A DNA stretch of 64,000 nucleotides, taken from assembly GCA_023418595.1 (NCBI GenBank), contig JAEZZI010000018.1:1-64000 (forward strand), read 5' to 3'. The notes beneath the pieces are model-generated. The model saw only the letters and a list, made by a program, of their open reading frames with translations. It made no database searches and was not told the DNA's origin. The position numbers and the translations under genes are program-made. Source of the DNA: Pseudomonadota bacterium (GTDB lineage Bacteria > Pseudomonadota > Alphaproteobacteria > Sphingomonadales > Sphingomonadaceae). Shown here piece after piece: positions 1 through 8,797 of this stretch (its first letter is position 1; each line of letters starts with the position of its first letter).

Positions 1-64
1 TCTTGGGAAAGAACGGCCGCAGCCGCTCCATCTGCTCATCTGTCAGCCAAAACAGGTCACTCAT
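1..64 (-). CDS. IS5-family transposase, N-terminal fragment (cut by window edge)
   Basis: Reading leftward from an ATG at 64-62, the only 21 codons visible give MSDLFWLTDEQMERLRPFFP and one more residue. This is the characteristic N-terminus of transposases of the IS5 group (DDE enzymes for cut-and-paste movement of short insertion sequences). The rest lies outside the window, so completeness cannot be judged. A purine-rich stretch (ccggga, read on the minus strand) lies just before the ATG. The recognition comes from memory of the family's N-terminal signature and not from a full domain. Confidence 0.75.
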   Translation of the reverse strand, partial: MSDLFWLTDEQMERLRPFFPK

Positions 65-124
65 CCCGGTCTCCTTGCGGAGCATGAATCAGATCGCGAC
101 GCTCACATCAATGGGTCCTGACCC
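1..124. mobile_element. Probable right end of an IS5-family insertion sequence
   Basis: The transposase start sits about 50 bp from a short palindrome at 113-124 (GGGTC, CT, GACCC) that could belong to the terminal inverted repeat. The exact element boundary and target duplication cannot be set because the other end is outside the window. The boundary at 124 is an inference. Confidence 0.4.
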
Positions 125-235
125 TAAGCGGTTAACCCGACACAGGATCGAAACGGCTGCGGAACCTTAATTCGCTTCACGAGTCTTTCCCTCCAGTACC
201 CCGACGTAACCGGGGGATAACGGAGGGACTGAATT

Positions 236-490
236 ATGATGGGAATTATCGTTTGGCTGATCGTCGGCGGCGTTGTCGGCTGGCTCGCCAGCCTCGTCAT
301 GCGCACCGATGCGCAGCAGGGCATCCTGCTCAACATCGTCGTCGGTATCGTCGGCGCGTTCATCGCCGGTCTGATCTTCGGCGGCGGCATCAATGAAGCG
401 ATCACGGTCACGACCTTCCTGACCTCGCTGATCGGCGCGATCATCCTGCTTGCGATCGTCAACCTGATCCGCCGCGGTTCGGTGCGCTAA
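236..490 (+). CDS. GlsB/YeaQ/YmgE-family small membrane protein
   Basis: An 84-residue, almost wholly hydrophobic protein with about three membrane segments. It begins MMGIIVWLIVGGVVGWLASL and has the family's glycine-rich helices (GIVGAFIAGLIFGGG). Members are inner-membrane proteins linked to general or envelope stress; no biochemical activity is established. Either of the two adjacent ATGs could be the start; a GGAGGGA stretch lies about 10 nt upstream. A strong hairpin terminator follows, so it is probably a single-gene unit. A second family member lies at 1667-1927 on the other strand. Confidence 0.85.
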   Translation: MMGIIVWLIVGGVVGWLASLVMRTDAQQGILLNIVVGIVGAFIAGLIFGGGINEAITVTTFLTSLIGAIILLAIVNLIRRGSVR

Positions 491-515
491 GCGCCCGACC
501 GGACGATGCGAAAAG

Positions 516-549
516 AGGGCCGCCCCTGAAAAGGGAGCGGCCCTTTTTT
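516..549 (+). terminator. Rho-independent terminator after the GlsB-like gene
   Basis: AGGGCCGC and GCGGCCCT form an 8-bp GC-rich stem, with an additional inner CCC/GGG pairing around a GAAAA loop, followed directly by a run of six T. Confidence 0.85.
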
Positions 550-589
550 ATGCCCGGCAACTGCCGGTCGCGGGGAATGGGGCCAATTC

Positions 590-665
590 CGTCATTGCGA
601 GCGCAGCGTAGCAATCAAGCGGCGAAGGGTCTGGCTGGATTGCTACGCTAACGCTCGCAATGACG
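590..665. repeat. Palindromic intergenic repeat, family C
   Basis: The left arm begins CGTCATTGCGAGCG and runs into CGTAGCAATC. The right arm is nearly its reverse complement and ends at 665. The centre is about 20 bp of unrelated sequence. It looks like a REP/MITE-type non-coding element and sits between the convergent GlsB-like and SIMPL genes. Confidence 0.8.
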
Positions 666-683
666 ACCTGAAGTTTATCGCCC

Positions 684-1406
684 TTACCGCAGCAGGAAAC
701 GCACCGTCACGGTCGCGTTGATTTCCCGTTCGCCCGGCAGCACCTGGCTGTCCTTGGCAGCCATTTCGGCGCGCATCGCCATGACCGGCACCGGCTGCGG
801 CGGCATCGGTGCGGAGCCTTCGGCGATCACCAGGATGCGCTCGACCCGCAGGCCAGCTGCCTTGGCATAGAGTTCGGCACGCGCACGAGCGCGGCGGATG
901 GCGTCGGTACGCGCTTCGTCCATCGCGGCGTCCATCGCCTCCACCGCCAGATTCGGCCCGTCGATCTGGTTCGCGCCCTCGCGCACCAGCGCGTCGAGGA
1001 TCGCGCCCGACTTGGCGACATCGCGGAACCGCACCGAAACGCTGTTGGTCGCCTGATATCCGGTGATGGTCGGCGGCACATTCTCACCATAGCGATATTG
1101 CGGGCTGAGCTGGATCGTCGCGGTCTGGATATCGCGATCGGCAACGCCCGCGAGCTTCAGCGCAGCAATCACACGGTCCATGCGCTGCGCGTTCTCAGAC
1201 AATGCGGCCTGCGCAGTCGCGCCTTGCGTAACCACGCCCGACCGGATCGTCGCCAGATCGGGGACGCGAGTCGACCGCCCCTCGGCCACCACGTCCAGCA
1301 ACGTAGCATCGAGCAGCACGGGGGCGGGCGGCGCCGCCTGTTGCTGGGCGGATGCGGAAAGCGGGACCAAAATCGCGGCCGCCGCCGCCAAAACCATCGA
1401 ACGCAT
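684..1406 (-). CDS. SIMPL domain-containing (DUF541) periplasmic protein
   Basis: A 240-residue protein with a clear Sec signal peptide (hydrophobic core AAAAAILVPLSASA, cleavage likely after SASA-Q). The body matches the SIMPL/DUF541 family: an early V-x-A-x-G-R-S strand, a central Y-R-Y-G...ITGYQA-N-S-V-S-V-R-F stretch and a terminal EINATVTVRFLLR strand. Family members are periplasmic or outer-membrane associated proteins of unclear function; some are linked to oxidative stress. It is monocistronic, with a 260-bp gap upstream that contains a palindromic repeat. Confidence 0.88.
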   Translation of the reverse strand: MRSMVLAAAAAILVPLSASAQQQAAPPAPVLLDATLLDVVAEGRSTRVPDLATIRSGVVTQGATAQAALSENAQRMDRVIAALKLAGVADRDIQTATIQLSPQYRYGENVPPTITGYQATNSVSVRFRDVAKSGAILDALVREGANQIDGPNLAVEAMDAAMDEARTDAIRRARARAELYAKAAGLRVERILVIAEGSAPMPPQPVPVMAMRAEMAAKDSQVLPGEREINATVTVRFLLR

Positions 1407-1557
1407 GGAAACTCCTGTTCTTTCGTTTCCGCGGACGCATCGGCGCGCCGCAGGGTTGCGAATAGCCAGACGCAGACAACGCCCGCTGAACGTAATTGAT
1501 GGGTCGCCGACATTGGACGCGCTTCGAGTTCCTTATTTTGGCGCGCTCCCGCGCGCG

Positions 1558-1642
1558 GGCGGCACCGGCCCTCTCCCCCGCCCCACCACCAAAGACATTA
1601 TGCTGATTGGGTGTTGGGGCGGGGGAGAGGGCCGGTGCCGCC
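1558..1642. repeat. Perfect long inverted repeat, family F
   Basis: Two 28-bp arms (1558-1585 and 1615-1642) are exact reverse complements: the left begins GGCGGCACCGGCCCTCTC and the right ends with its complement. The 29-bp loop is less GC-rich. It lies between two minus-strand genes and could act as a transcript-stabilising or terminating stem-loop. Confidence 0.85.
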
Positions 1643-1666
1643 TCATCGCCAAGAGGCGATCAAAGG

Positions 1667-1927
1667 CTAACGCATGCGCCGCGCGAGGATCAACCGATAC
1701 AGCGCCAGCAACACGATCGCCCCCAAGGTCGCCGCGCCATAGCTGCGCCAGAACCCGTCGAGCGACACGCCCGACGACTGTGCCACGAACCCGGCGAGCA
1801 ACGCGCCTGCGATACCGATCAATATGGTGACGATGCACCCGCCCGGATCCTTGCCCGGCATGATCAGCTTGCCCAGCACGCCCGCGACCAGTCCGATCAC
1901 GAGCCAGCCCAAAATTCCCTCAGGCAT
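1667..1927 (-). CDS. GlsB/YeaQ/YmgE-family small membrane protein (second copy)
   Basis: An 86-residue hydrophobic protein starting MPEGILGWLVIGLVAGVLGK. It has the family's first helix, the loop motif MPGKDPGG and a second helix IVTILIGIAGALLAGF, then a third helix near the C-terminus ending in basic residues. The MPG-x-DPGG loop makes this a more typical member than the copy at 236-490. Its function is presumed to be membrane stress-related and is not established. Confidence 0.9.
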   Translation of the reverse strand: MPEGILGWLVIGLVAGVLGKLIMPGKDPGGCIVTILIGIAGALLAGFVAQSSGVSLDGFWRSYGAATLGAIVLLALYRLILARRMR

Positions 1928-2163
1928 TCATCGATCTCCCCATGGGCGCGGCTACACCCGTCGCCGCGCGCGGCAACCCTCGCGCGTTGCCGTCGCGGTG
2001 GCAAGCCGCTTGTCGGAACGCGTCCGAAACGCTTGCCTAAGCCCCTGAAAACCGGCATTTGCACGCGCGATGAAAGGATCGCTTGTCGGCGGTGCCTTAT
2101 TCCTATAACACACGGTCGCAGAAGCGGTCGGCGCGAGAGGTGCCGGTCGAAGGTTTGAGACAG

Positions 2164-3408
2164 ATGGATATCGAGGGGCGGAGCATGGCCGACGGCCGAA
2201 CGACGGTGTTGCTGGAAGACGGAACCGAGCGTCGCTCGAACCGCAAGGCGTGGATCGTCGGCGGGATCGTTGCCGTCGTCGCGATCATCCTTGCCGCATT
2301 CTTCTTCATGCGGGACGGCGACGATGCCACACCCGCAGCAGGCGCGGCACCTGCGGGCAAGGCGGGCGCGATGCCGACCGTTACCGTCGTCGTGCCCGGT
2401 CGCCAGGTCACCGGCACCGTCATCTCCGGCACCGGATCGATCGCCGCGCGGCGCGAAATGCCGGTCGGCGTGGCTGGCGAAGGCGGGCTTGTCACCCGCG
2501 TGCTGGTCGAACCGGGCAGCTGGGTAAATGCCGGACAGGTGCTCGCGGTCGTCGATCGCTCGGTCCAGACGCAGACGGCGGAAACGCTGGCGGCGCAGGT
2601 GCGCGTCGCGCGCGCCGATGCCGATCTCGCCCAGTCCGAACTCGATCGTGCCAAACAGCTCGTTTCGCGCGGGTTCGTCTCGACCGCCGACATCGAGCGC
2701 CGCACCGCGACTCGCGACGGCGCGGTCGCCCGCGTCCGCGCGGCAGAGGCGCAGCTTGCCGAAACCCGCGCGCGCAACAATCGCCTCGACATCCGTGCGC
2801 CTGCCGCGGGTCTGGTGCTGACCCGCACCGTCGAGCCCGGCCAGATCGTCTCGGCGGGATCGGGCGTGCTGTTTCGCATCGCTCAGGGCGGCCAGCTGGA
2901 GATGCGCGCGCAATTGTCCGAAGGCGATCTCGCCCGCGTCTCGACCGGCGTTCAGGCAGAGGTGACGCCTGTCGGCAGCACCAAGGGCTTTGCCGGTCAG
3001 GTGTGGCAGGTATCGCCAGTGATCGACCCTTCGACTCGGCAGGGCATTGCCCGCATCGCTTTGTCCTACGATCCGGCGCTGCGTCCCGGCGGCTTTGCCA
3101 GCGCGCGGATCATGTCGGGCGCGAGCGCCGCGCCAGTGCTTCCCGATTCGGCGGTTCTCAGCGACAATGAAGGCAGTTTCGTCTATATCCTGAACGCCGA
3201 GAACGAGACCGTGCGCCGCGCGGTCCGAATCGGCGAGGTGTCGGATGCGGGCGTGCAGATCGCCGACGGACTGGATGGCAGCGAGCGCGTGGTGCGTTCG
3301 GCAGGCGCGTTCCTCAATCCGGGGCAGAAGGTGATCCCGCGGCGCGAGGGCGGACAGGCCCAGCCCGCGGCGGCGCAACCCGCCCCCGCCGCACAGCCCA
3401 AGCAGTAA
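2164..3408 (+). CDS. RND efflux periplasmic adaptor subunit (membrane fusion protein)
   Basis: An adaptor of about 414 residues for the permease encoded 12 bp downstream. A short cytoplasmic tail is followed by one membrane anchor (WIVGGIVAVVAIILAAFFF), a biotinyl-lipoyl-like half-motif, an alpha-helical hairpin (QTAETLAAQVRVARADADLA onward), the second lipoyl half (IRAPAAGLVLTRTVEPGQIV) and the beta-barrel/membrane-proximal domains. It is anchored by a membrane helix; no lipobox is seen. Start choice: the frame is open back to a TTG at 2083, but ATGs at 2164 and 2185 are better; 2185 has GAGGGG six bases ahead, so it is a real alternative. A proline/alanine/glutamine-rich tail ends the protein. 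No outer-membrane channel gene is adjacent. Confidence 0.88.
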   Translation: MDIEGRSMADGRTTVLLEDGTERRSNRKAWIVGGIVAVVAIILAAFFFMRDGDDATPAAGAAPAGKAGAMPTVTVVVPGRQVTGTVISGTGSIAARREMPVGVAGEGGLVTRVLVEPGSWVNAGQVLAVVDRSVQTQTAETLAAQVRVARADADLAQSELDRAKQLVSRGFVSTADIERRTATRDGAVARVRAAEAQLAETRARNNRLDIRAPAAGLVLTRTVEPGQIVSAGSGVLFRIAQGGQLEMRAQLSEGDLARVSTGVQAEVTPVGSTKGFAGQVWQVSPVIDPSTRQGIARIALSYDPALRPGGFASARIMSGASAAPVLPDSAVLSDNEGSFVYILNAENETVRRAVRIGEVSDAGVQIADGLDGSERVVRSAGAFLNPGQKVIPRREGGQAQPAAAQPAPAAQPKQ

Positions 3409-3420
3409 GGAAGCGTCACC

Positions 3421-6400
3421 ATGAACTTCCGCAACATCTCGGCCTGGTCGATCCGCAACCCGGTGCCACCGCTCGTGCTGTTTTTGGCGCTGACGATCGC
3501 CGGGATTGTGAGCTTCATGCGGATGGACGTGAACAACGAACCCGATATCGAATTTCCGATCGCGATCGTCGTCATCAGCCAGCCGGGCGCGGCGCCGACC
3601 GAGCTGGAAACCCAGGTCACCCAGCGGGTCGAGGCGGCGTTGCGCGCGCTGCAGGGCATCGATCAGCTCGAATCGAACGTCACCGAAGGCCAGTCGACCA
3701 CCGTCGTCCAGCTGGACATCGGCACGCCGATCGACCGCGCGGTCACCGACGTCCGCGAAGCCGTCAACCAGATCCGCAGCCAGCTGCCCGAGGGCATTTT
3801 GGAGCCGCAGGTCTACCGCGCCAACACCACCGACAACGACCTCGCCAGCTTCACCGCCATCGCCACCGACATGACGATGGAAGAGCTGAGCTGGTATGTC
3901 GACAATACCGTCGCCAAGGAATTGCTGGCGGTATCGGGCATGTCGACGGTCGAGCGCATCGGCGGGGTCAGCCGCGAAATCCGCGTCATCCTCGATCCCG
4001 CGCGCCTGCAAAGCTATGGCATCACCGCCAGCCAGGTGAACCAGCAGCTGCGCCAGACCAACGTCAATGCGGCCGGGGGCCGCGCCGAAATCGCCGGGTC
4101 CGAACAGTCGGTCCGCGTGCTGGGCAATGCCGAGGACGCCTATGCGCTCAGCCAGTCGCAGATTTCGATCGGCGGCGGGCGGACGGTGCGGCTGGCCGAT
4201 CTCGGCCAGGTCCGCGACCTCTATGCCGAACAGCGTTCGTCCGCCGAATATAACGGTCGCCAGGTGCTCGCCTTCGACATCAAGCGCGCCAAGGGCGCGT
4301 CCGACGTCGAGGTGTTCTACGGCGCGCAGGAAAAGCTGAAGGCGCTGGCCGAACGCAACCCGGACGTCCAGTTCGAACTGCTGTTCAACAACGTCGAATA
4401 TGCCGAACAGCAATATAACAGCGCGATCGCCGCCTTGCTCGAAGGCGCGGCGCTGGCGATCCTGGTGGTGTTCCTGTTCCTGCGCGACTGGCGTGCGACC
4501 GTCATTTCGGCGCTCGCCATCCCGCTGTCGGCGATCCCTGCCTTCTGGTTCATGGACATGATGGGCTTCACGCTCAACCAGATGACGCTGCTCGCCCTGA
4601 GCCTGGTCGCGGGCGTGCTGGTCGACGACGCGATCGTCGAGATCGAAAATATCGTGCGCCACATGCGGATGGGCAAATCCGCCTATCAGGCGTCGATCGA
4701 CGCCGCCGACGAAATCGGGCTCGCGGTGCTGGCGACGACCATGGCGATCGTCGCGGTGTTCCTGCCCGTCGGCCTGATGCCCGGCATTTCGGGCCAGTTC
4801 TTCAAGAATTTCGGGCTGACCGTGGTGGCCGCGGTGTTGATGTCGCTGGCCGTCGCCCGATTGATAACGCCGATGATGGCGGCCTATTTCCTCAAGGCGA
4901 AGGGCCATGCCAGCCACGGCGAAGGCTGGATCATGGACCAGTATATGAAGATCCTGCGCTGGACGCTGCGCCACCGCTGGTCGGCGATCGTCGCGGGCGT
5001 CGCATCGCTGGTGCTGACCGTCGTCGTCTTCATGATGCTGCCCCAGTCGTTTCAGCCCGCGCAGGACCGCGACAACGTCACCGCGACGATCGAGATGGTG
5101 CCGGGCACGACGCTCGCCCAGACCGACCGGGTGGTGCAGCAGGTCAACGGTATCCTCGCCCAGCAGCCGGGCGTGACCGATACCTATGCCCGAAGCTTCG
5201 TCGGCAACGGGCGCGTCACCGCGATGCTGGCCGAGGAGCGCGATTTCACGAGCGTCGAATTCGAACGCGGGCTGGCGCAACAGTTGGCCTCGATCCCGGA
5301 TGCGCGGGTGTCGTTCCGCTCGCAATTCGGCTGGGGATCGTCGGGTCGCGACATCACCATCACGCTGGGCGGCGAAGACCCCGCGCTGCTCAACGAAACC
5401 GCGCAGAAGATCATGGACGAAATGCAGGGCCTCAGCACCGTGGTCGCCCCGCGCATCTCGGGCGATCTACAGCGTCCCGAAATCGTCATCCGCCCGCGGC
5501 TCGACCTCGCCGCCAATCTGGGGGTGACGACCGCCGCCTTGTCGAACGCGATCCGCATCGCGACGCTGGGCGATATCGACCAGAACAGCGCGCGCTTCTC
5601 GCTGTCGGATCGCCAGATCCCGATCCGCGTCGCCTTGTCGGAAGATTCGCGCACCCGCCTGTCGACCATCCAGAACCTGCCCGTTCCCACCCAATCGGGC
5701 GGATCGGTGCCGCTGTCGGTCGTCGCCGACATCGATTTCGGTGCAGGTCCGACGCGCATCGACCGCATCAACCAGATGCGGCGTCTGGTGATCGGCGCCG
5801 ATCTCGGCCTCGATCCCAAGACCGGCAAGCCCTATGTCTCGGGCGAGGCGATGAAGCAGATCAAGGCGCTGCCGACCATGTCGAACCTGCCGATCGGCGT
5901 GACCGAGCTTCAGGTCGGCCAGGCCAAGTGGCAGGCGGAGATGATCAACAATTTCATCGTCGCCGTCATCTCCGGCATCATGCTCGTCTTTGCGGTGCTG
6001 GTGCTGCTCTACAAGCGCGTCATGCCGCCCTTCGTTAACATGGGGTCGCTGCTGCTCGCGCCGCTCGGCGGGCTCCTCGCGCTGCTGGTCACCGGCAAGG
6101 AAGTGTCGATGCCCGTCTATATCGGGCTGCTGATGCTGCTGGGCATCGTCGCCAAGAACTCGATCCTGCTGATCGATTTCGCGCTCGAGGAAATGAACAA
6201 GGGCGTCGACAAGTTCACCGCGATCATGGACGCCGGGCACAAGCGCGCCCAGCCGATCGTGATGACGACGATCGCGATGACCGCCGGGATGATCCCGACC
6301 GCGATCTCGCTGACCGGCGATTCGTCATGGCGCGCGCCGATGGGGATCGTGGTGATCGGCGGCCTGCTGCTGTCGACGCTGCTGACGCTGCTGATCGTCC

Positions 6401-6594
6401 CCGCGACGTTCAGCCTGGCGGTGGGAGTCGAACGCTGGATCGGACCGCGACTGGCGCGTCGCCTGCTGACCTACAGGCCCGGCGACGACGGCTCCGAAGT
6501 GATCGGCCCGGCCATCGACCACAAACCGGGCGGCGCACTGCCATACGGACAGGGCGATCACGACGGTCCCTCGCTTCCGAAACCCGCCGAGTGA
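3421..6594 (+). CDS. RND efflux permease (AcrB/MdtB-type, HAE1-like)
   Basis: At 1057 residues this has the full length of an inner-membrane RND pump. It opens MNFRNISAWSIRNPVPPLVL (first helix), then a large periplasmic loop. Helices 2-6 include LVAGVLVDDAIVEIENI, which carries the paired Asp of the proton relay in helix 4. A second periplasmic loop and the C-terminal helices follow (MPVYIGLLMLLGIVAKNSIL). It would use the proton gradient to export hydrophobic drugs or other compounds through the adaptor and an outer-membrane channel encoded elsewhere. It forms a two-gene operon with the adaptor (12-bp gap). Substrate cannot be inferred from sequence. Confidence 0.95.
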   Translation: MNFRNISAWSIRNPVPPLVLFLALTIAGIVSFMRMDVNNEPDIEFPIAIVVISQPGAAPTELETQVTQRVEAALRALQGIDQLESNVTEGQSTTVVQLDIGTPIDRAVTDVREAVNQIRSQLPEGILEPQVYRANTTDNDLASFTAIATDMTMEELSWYVDNTVAKELLAVSGMSTVERIGGVSREIRVILDPARLQSYGITASQVNQQLRQTNVNAAGGRAEIAGSEQSVRVLGNAEDAYALSQSQISIGGGRTVRLADLGQVRDLYAEQRSSAEYNGRQVLAFDIKRAKGASDVEVFYGAQEKLKALAERNPDVQFELLFNNVEYAEQQYNSAIAALLEGAALAILVVFLFLRDWRATVISALAIPLSAIPAFWFMDMMGFTLNQMTLLALSLVAGVLVDDAIVEIENIVRHMRMGKSAYQASIDAADEIGLAVLATTMAIVAVFLPVGLMPGISGQFFKNFGLTVVAAVLMSLAVARLITPMMAAYFLKAKGHASHGEGWIMDQYMKILRWTLRHRWSAIVAGVASLVLTVVVFMMLPQSFQPAQDRDNVTATIEMVPGTTLAQTDRVVQQVNGILAQQPGVTDTYARSFVGNGRVTAMLAEERDFTSVEFERGLAQQLASIPDARVSFRSQFGWGSSGRDITITLGGEDPALLNETAQKIMDEMQGLSTVVAPRISGDLQRPEIVIRPRLDLAANLGVTTAALSNAIRIATLGDIDQNSARFSLSDRQIPIRVALSEDSRTRLSTIQNLPVPTQSGGSVPLSVVADIDFGAGPTRIDRINQMRRLVIGADLGLDPKTGKPYVSGEAMKQIKALPTMSNLPIGVTELQVGQAKWQAEMINNFIVAVISGIMLVFAVLVLLYKRVMPPFVNMGSLLLAPLGGLLALLVTGKEVSMPVYIGLLMLLGIVAKNSILLIDFALEEMNKGVDKFTAIMDAGHKRAQPIVMTTIAMTAGMIPTAISLTGDSSWRAPMGIVVIGGLLLSTLLTLLIVPATFSLAVGVERWIGPRLARRLLTYRPGDDGSEVIGPAIDHKPGGALPYGQGDHDGPSLPKPAE

Positions 6595-6599
6595 ACCTT

Positions 6600-6613
6600 C
6601 CCCGGCTTCGGGG
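6600..6613 (+). terminator. Possible weak terminator hairpin after the RND permease
   Basis: CCCCG-GCTT-CGGGG makes a 5-bp stem with a tetraloop, followed by ATTGTT. The tail is short of a proper T-run and the next gene starts 13 bases later, so attenuation is as likely as termination. Confidence 0.3.
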
Positions 6614-6625
6614 ATTGTTACGGCG

Positions 6626-7891
6626 ATGAACCTGTTTGCCCGCATCGCTCCGCCCGGAGAGGTGCCACCGCCCGAACTGCGCCGGATGCGCGCCATCGCG
6701 ACGTTGCTGCTCGTCGCGATGGCGGTCGTGTTCTTCGTCTCGCGCGCGCTGATCGACCGCGATCCCGTCTGGGGCTTCGTCCAGTCGTTCGCGGAAGCCG
6801 CGATGATCGGCGGCATCGCCGACTGGTTCGCGGTGACGGCTTTGTTCCGCCATCCGCTCGGCCTGCCCATCCCGCACACCGCGATCGTGCCGCGCAACAA
6901 GGACCGGATCGCCGATTCGCTCGCACGCTTCCTGCGCGATTATTTTCTGGTACCTGCGGTCGTCGCACGACGGATGCGCCGCCTCGACGTGGCGAGTGCC
7001 GCTGGACGCTGGCTGTCGCAGCCCCCCGAACACGGCGGACGGTTGCGCCACGGCGCGTCGCGCATGGCCGCCGATCTGCTCGAATCACTCGACCAGGAAC
7101 GCCTGGGCGGGATGGTGAAGGGCGCCATCGCCAGCCGGCTGCGGAGCACCAATATCGGCCCGATCCTGGGCCAGTCGATCGCCGCCGCACTGGCGGAGAA
7201 CCGCCATCTGCCGCTGCTCGACGCCGCGATCCGCTGGATGGCGCGGACCTTGGACGCCAACGAGCATCTGATCCGCGACATGGTGGAAAAGCGCGCGAAC
7301 ACGCTGATGCGCTGGACCGGCCTGGACGAGCGGCTGGCCAACGGCATCATCGACGGATTGTCCAGACTGGTGTCCGACATGGCCGCAGACCCCGGCCATC
7401 CGCTGCGACTGAAGGCGGAGGACGCGCTCCAGAAACTCGCCTTCGACCTTCAGTTTGATGTCGAAACCCAGGCCAAGGCCGATCGCATCAAGGAAGAACT
7501 GCTCGACAACCCCGCCTTTCAGCGCTGGATCGGCGGGCTGTGGGAACAGGGCCGCGCTTCGATGTTGCGCATGGCGCGCGACCCCGAAGCGGCGATGGCG
7601 GGCAAATTCGGAGAGGCGCTGCGCCAGCTCGGCAACACGCTGGAAAAAGATGCAGCGCTTGCCGCAACCATCAACCGCTTCGCGCGTCGTGCCGCGGTGG
7701 GCGCAGCAGCGGATTATGGCGATTCGATCGTGAAACTCGTTTCGGAGACGATTCGTGGCTGGGACACCCGCACCATCACCGGCCGGCTGGAAAACGCGGT
7801 CGGGCGCGACCTGCAATATATTCGCATCAACGGAACGCTGGTCGGCGGGCTGGTCGGCCTGTTCATCCACACGGTCGACGTGCTGCTTTGA
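6626..7891 (+). CDS. DUF445 family membrane protein
   Basis: A 421-residue protein with the DUF445 layout: a hydrophobic helix near residues 25-45 (IATLLLVAMAVVFFVSRALI), the conserved MIGGIADWFAVTALFRHPLG-L-P-I-PHTAI motif around residues 65-85, a long soluble helical middle, and a final membrane segment (LVGGLVGLFIHTVDVLL). The family is widespread and uncharacterised. It lies 31 bp after the efflux permease and could share its transcript, but nothing links the functions. Confidence 0.9.
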   Translation: MNLFARIAPPGEVPPPELRRMRAIATLLLVAMAVVFFVSRALIDRDPVWGFVQSFAEAAMIGGIADWFAVTALFRHPLGLPIPHTAIVPRNKDRIADSLARFLRDYFLVPAVVARRMRRLDVASAAGRWLSQPPEHGGRLRHGASRMAADLLESLDQERLGGMVKGAIASRLRSTNIGPILGQSIAAALAENRHLPLLDAAIRWMARTLDANEHLIRDMVEKRANTLMRWTGLDERLANGIIDGLSRLVSDMAADPGHPLRLKAEDALQKLAFDLQFDVETQAKADRIKEELLDNPAFQRWIGGLWEQGRASMLRMARDPEAAMAGKFGEALRQLGNTLEKDAALAATINRFARRAAVGAAADYGDSIVKLVSETIRGWDTRTITGRLENAVGRDLQYIRINGTLVGGLVGLFIHTVDVLL

Positions 7892-7920
7892 GGGTGCGCA
7901 CCGCATCACCCTCGGCCAAC

Positions 7921-8028
7921 CGTCACCCCGGACTTGTTCCGGGGTCCACCGGGCGGCAGGTAAAATCGTCAGACGATTACGCGCTGCACAAGCGGCTTGG
8001 TGGACCCCGGAACAAGTCCGGGGTGACG
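7921..8028. repeat. Palindromic intergenic repeat, family A
   Basis: The 30-bp arms (7921-7950 and 7999-8028) are reverse complements; the left begins CGTCACCCCGGACTTGTTCC. The inner 48 bp are not repeated at the arms. The same element recurs at 14062-14168, in a variant form at 29417-29536, and as a partial copy near 12260. Here it separates two convergent genes. Confidence 0.9.
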
Positions 8029-8048
8029 ATGGGAATAAGCCCCGCCCC

Positions 8049-8735
8049 TCACCTGCCCCAGTCGAGCACCGTCCAACCCTTGACCTTCGCCAACCGCCTC
8101 AGCGGCGGATGCGGGTTCGCCGCAAACGCTTCGTCCGCCCATTCCATCGCCGGCGCGTCGGACACATGATCCGAATAGAAGCGGACTCGCGCGTCGCCGC
8201 GGTCGATCCCCTGGTCGGCGAACCACGCCTGCACCATCCTGAGCTTGCCGGGACCGTAGCAATTCTCGCCGTCGATCAGGGTCGTGATCCGGTCGTCCGC
8301 ATGCAGCCGCGACCGCGTGGCGATCACCCCGTCGAACCCCAGCCGCTCGGCGATCGATTCGACGTAATAGCCGAACGACGCCGTCGCGAGCACCAGCCGA
8401 TACCCCTGCGCATGGTCCTGCGCGATCCGCGCGCGGGCATCCTCGAACAAGCCGGTGGCACAGGTGCGTTCGGCGAAACTGTCGGCGAGCGCACGCATGT
8501 CCGCGCGCGCGGTGAAGCGCCCGACCATCAGCCGCTGGGTCAGTTGCTTCAACCGCGACCGGTCGATCAGCCTTGCGGCATATCCGAGCGCGTACAGCCC
8601 GGCGATCGGCATCAGCGCCAGTCGCCATGGCGCGCGTTCACGCGCGGCATGGACCAGAAACGGCGTCCAGGTCGGCGCGCGCGTAATCGTCTTGTCCATA
8701 TCGTAAATGGCGATGCGGTGCTTCGGCGCTTGCAT
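8049..8735 (-). CDS. HAD-IB family hydrolase (phosphatase)
   Basis: A 228-residue haloacid-dehalogenase phosphatase. All motifs are visible: motif I DMDKT (nucleophile Asp12, acid Asp14), motif II around LATAS (116-120), the motif III lysine near residue 164 and motif IV SDHVSD (188-193). The helical cap between motifs I and II is the type seen in the SerB/PgpC-like IB subgroup. Likely substrates are small phosphate esters or lipid phosphates; sequence alone does not decide. It is divergent from the Mla-type operon, with about 60 bp between. Confidence 0.87.
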   Translation of the reverse strand: MQAPKHRIAIYDMDKTITRAPTWTPFLVHAARERAPWRLALMPIAGLYALGYAARLIDRSRLKQLTQRLMVGRFTARADMRALADSFAERTCATGLFEDARARIAQDHAQGYRLVLATASFGYYVESIAERLGFDGVIATRSRLHADDRITTLIDGENCYGPGKLRMVQAWFADQGIDRGDARVRFYSDHVSDAPAMEWADEAFAANPHPPLRRLAKVKGWTVLDWGR

Positions 8736-8797
8736 AGGATTTGCCTATGCGCTGAAATCCTTGCCGTTTCAGCCAAAATCGACCAAGGATGCGCCCG

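Noticed and set aside
1897..5325. Very long minus-strand open frame (over 1100 codons) opposite the RND efflux genes
   Set aside because: It is antisense to two well-supported genes, rich in His, Arg, Asp and Gln as expected for a complementary frame of GC-rich DNA, and matches no family.
7921..8028. CRISPR-like array suggested by repeated CGTCACCCCGGACTTGTTCC units
   Set aside because: Units occur as single inverted pairs at distant sites, not as regularly spaced direct repeats, and no cas genes are present.
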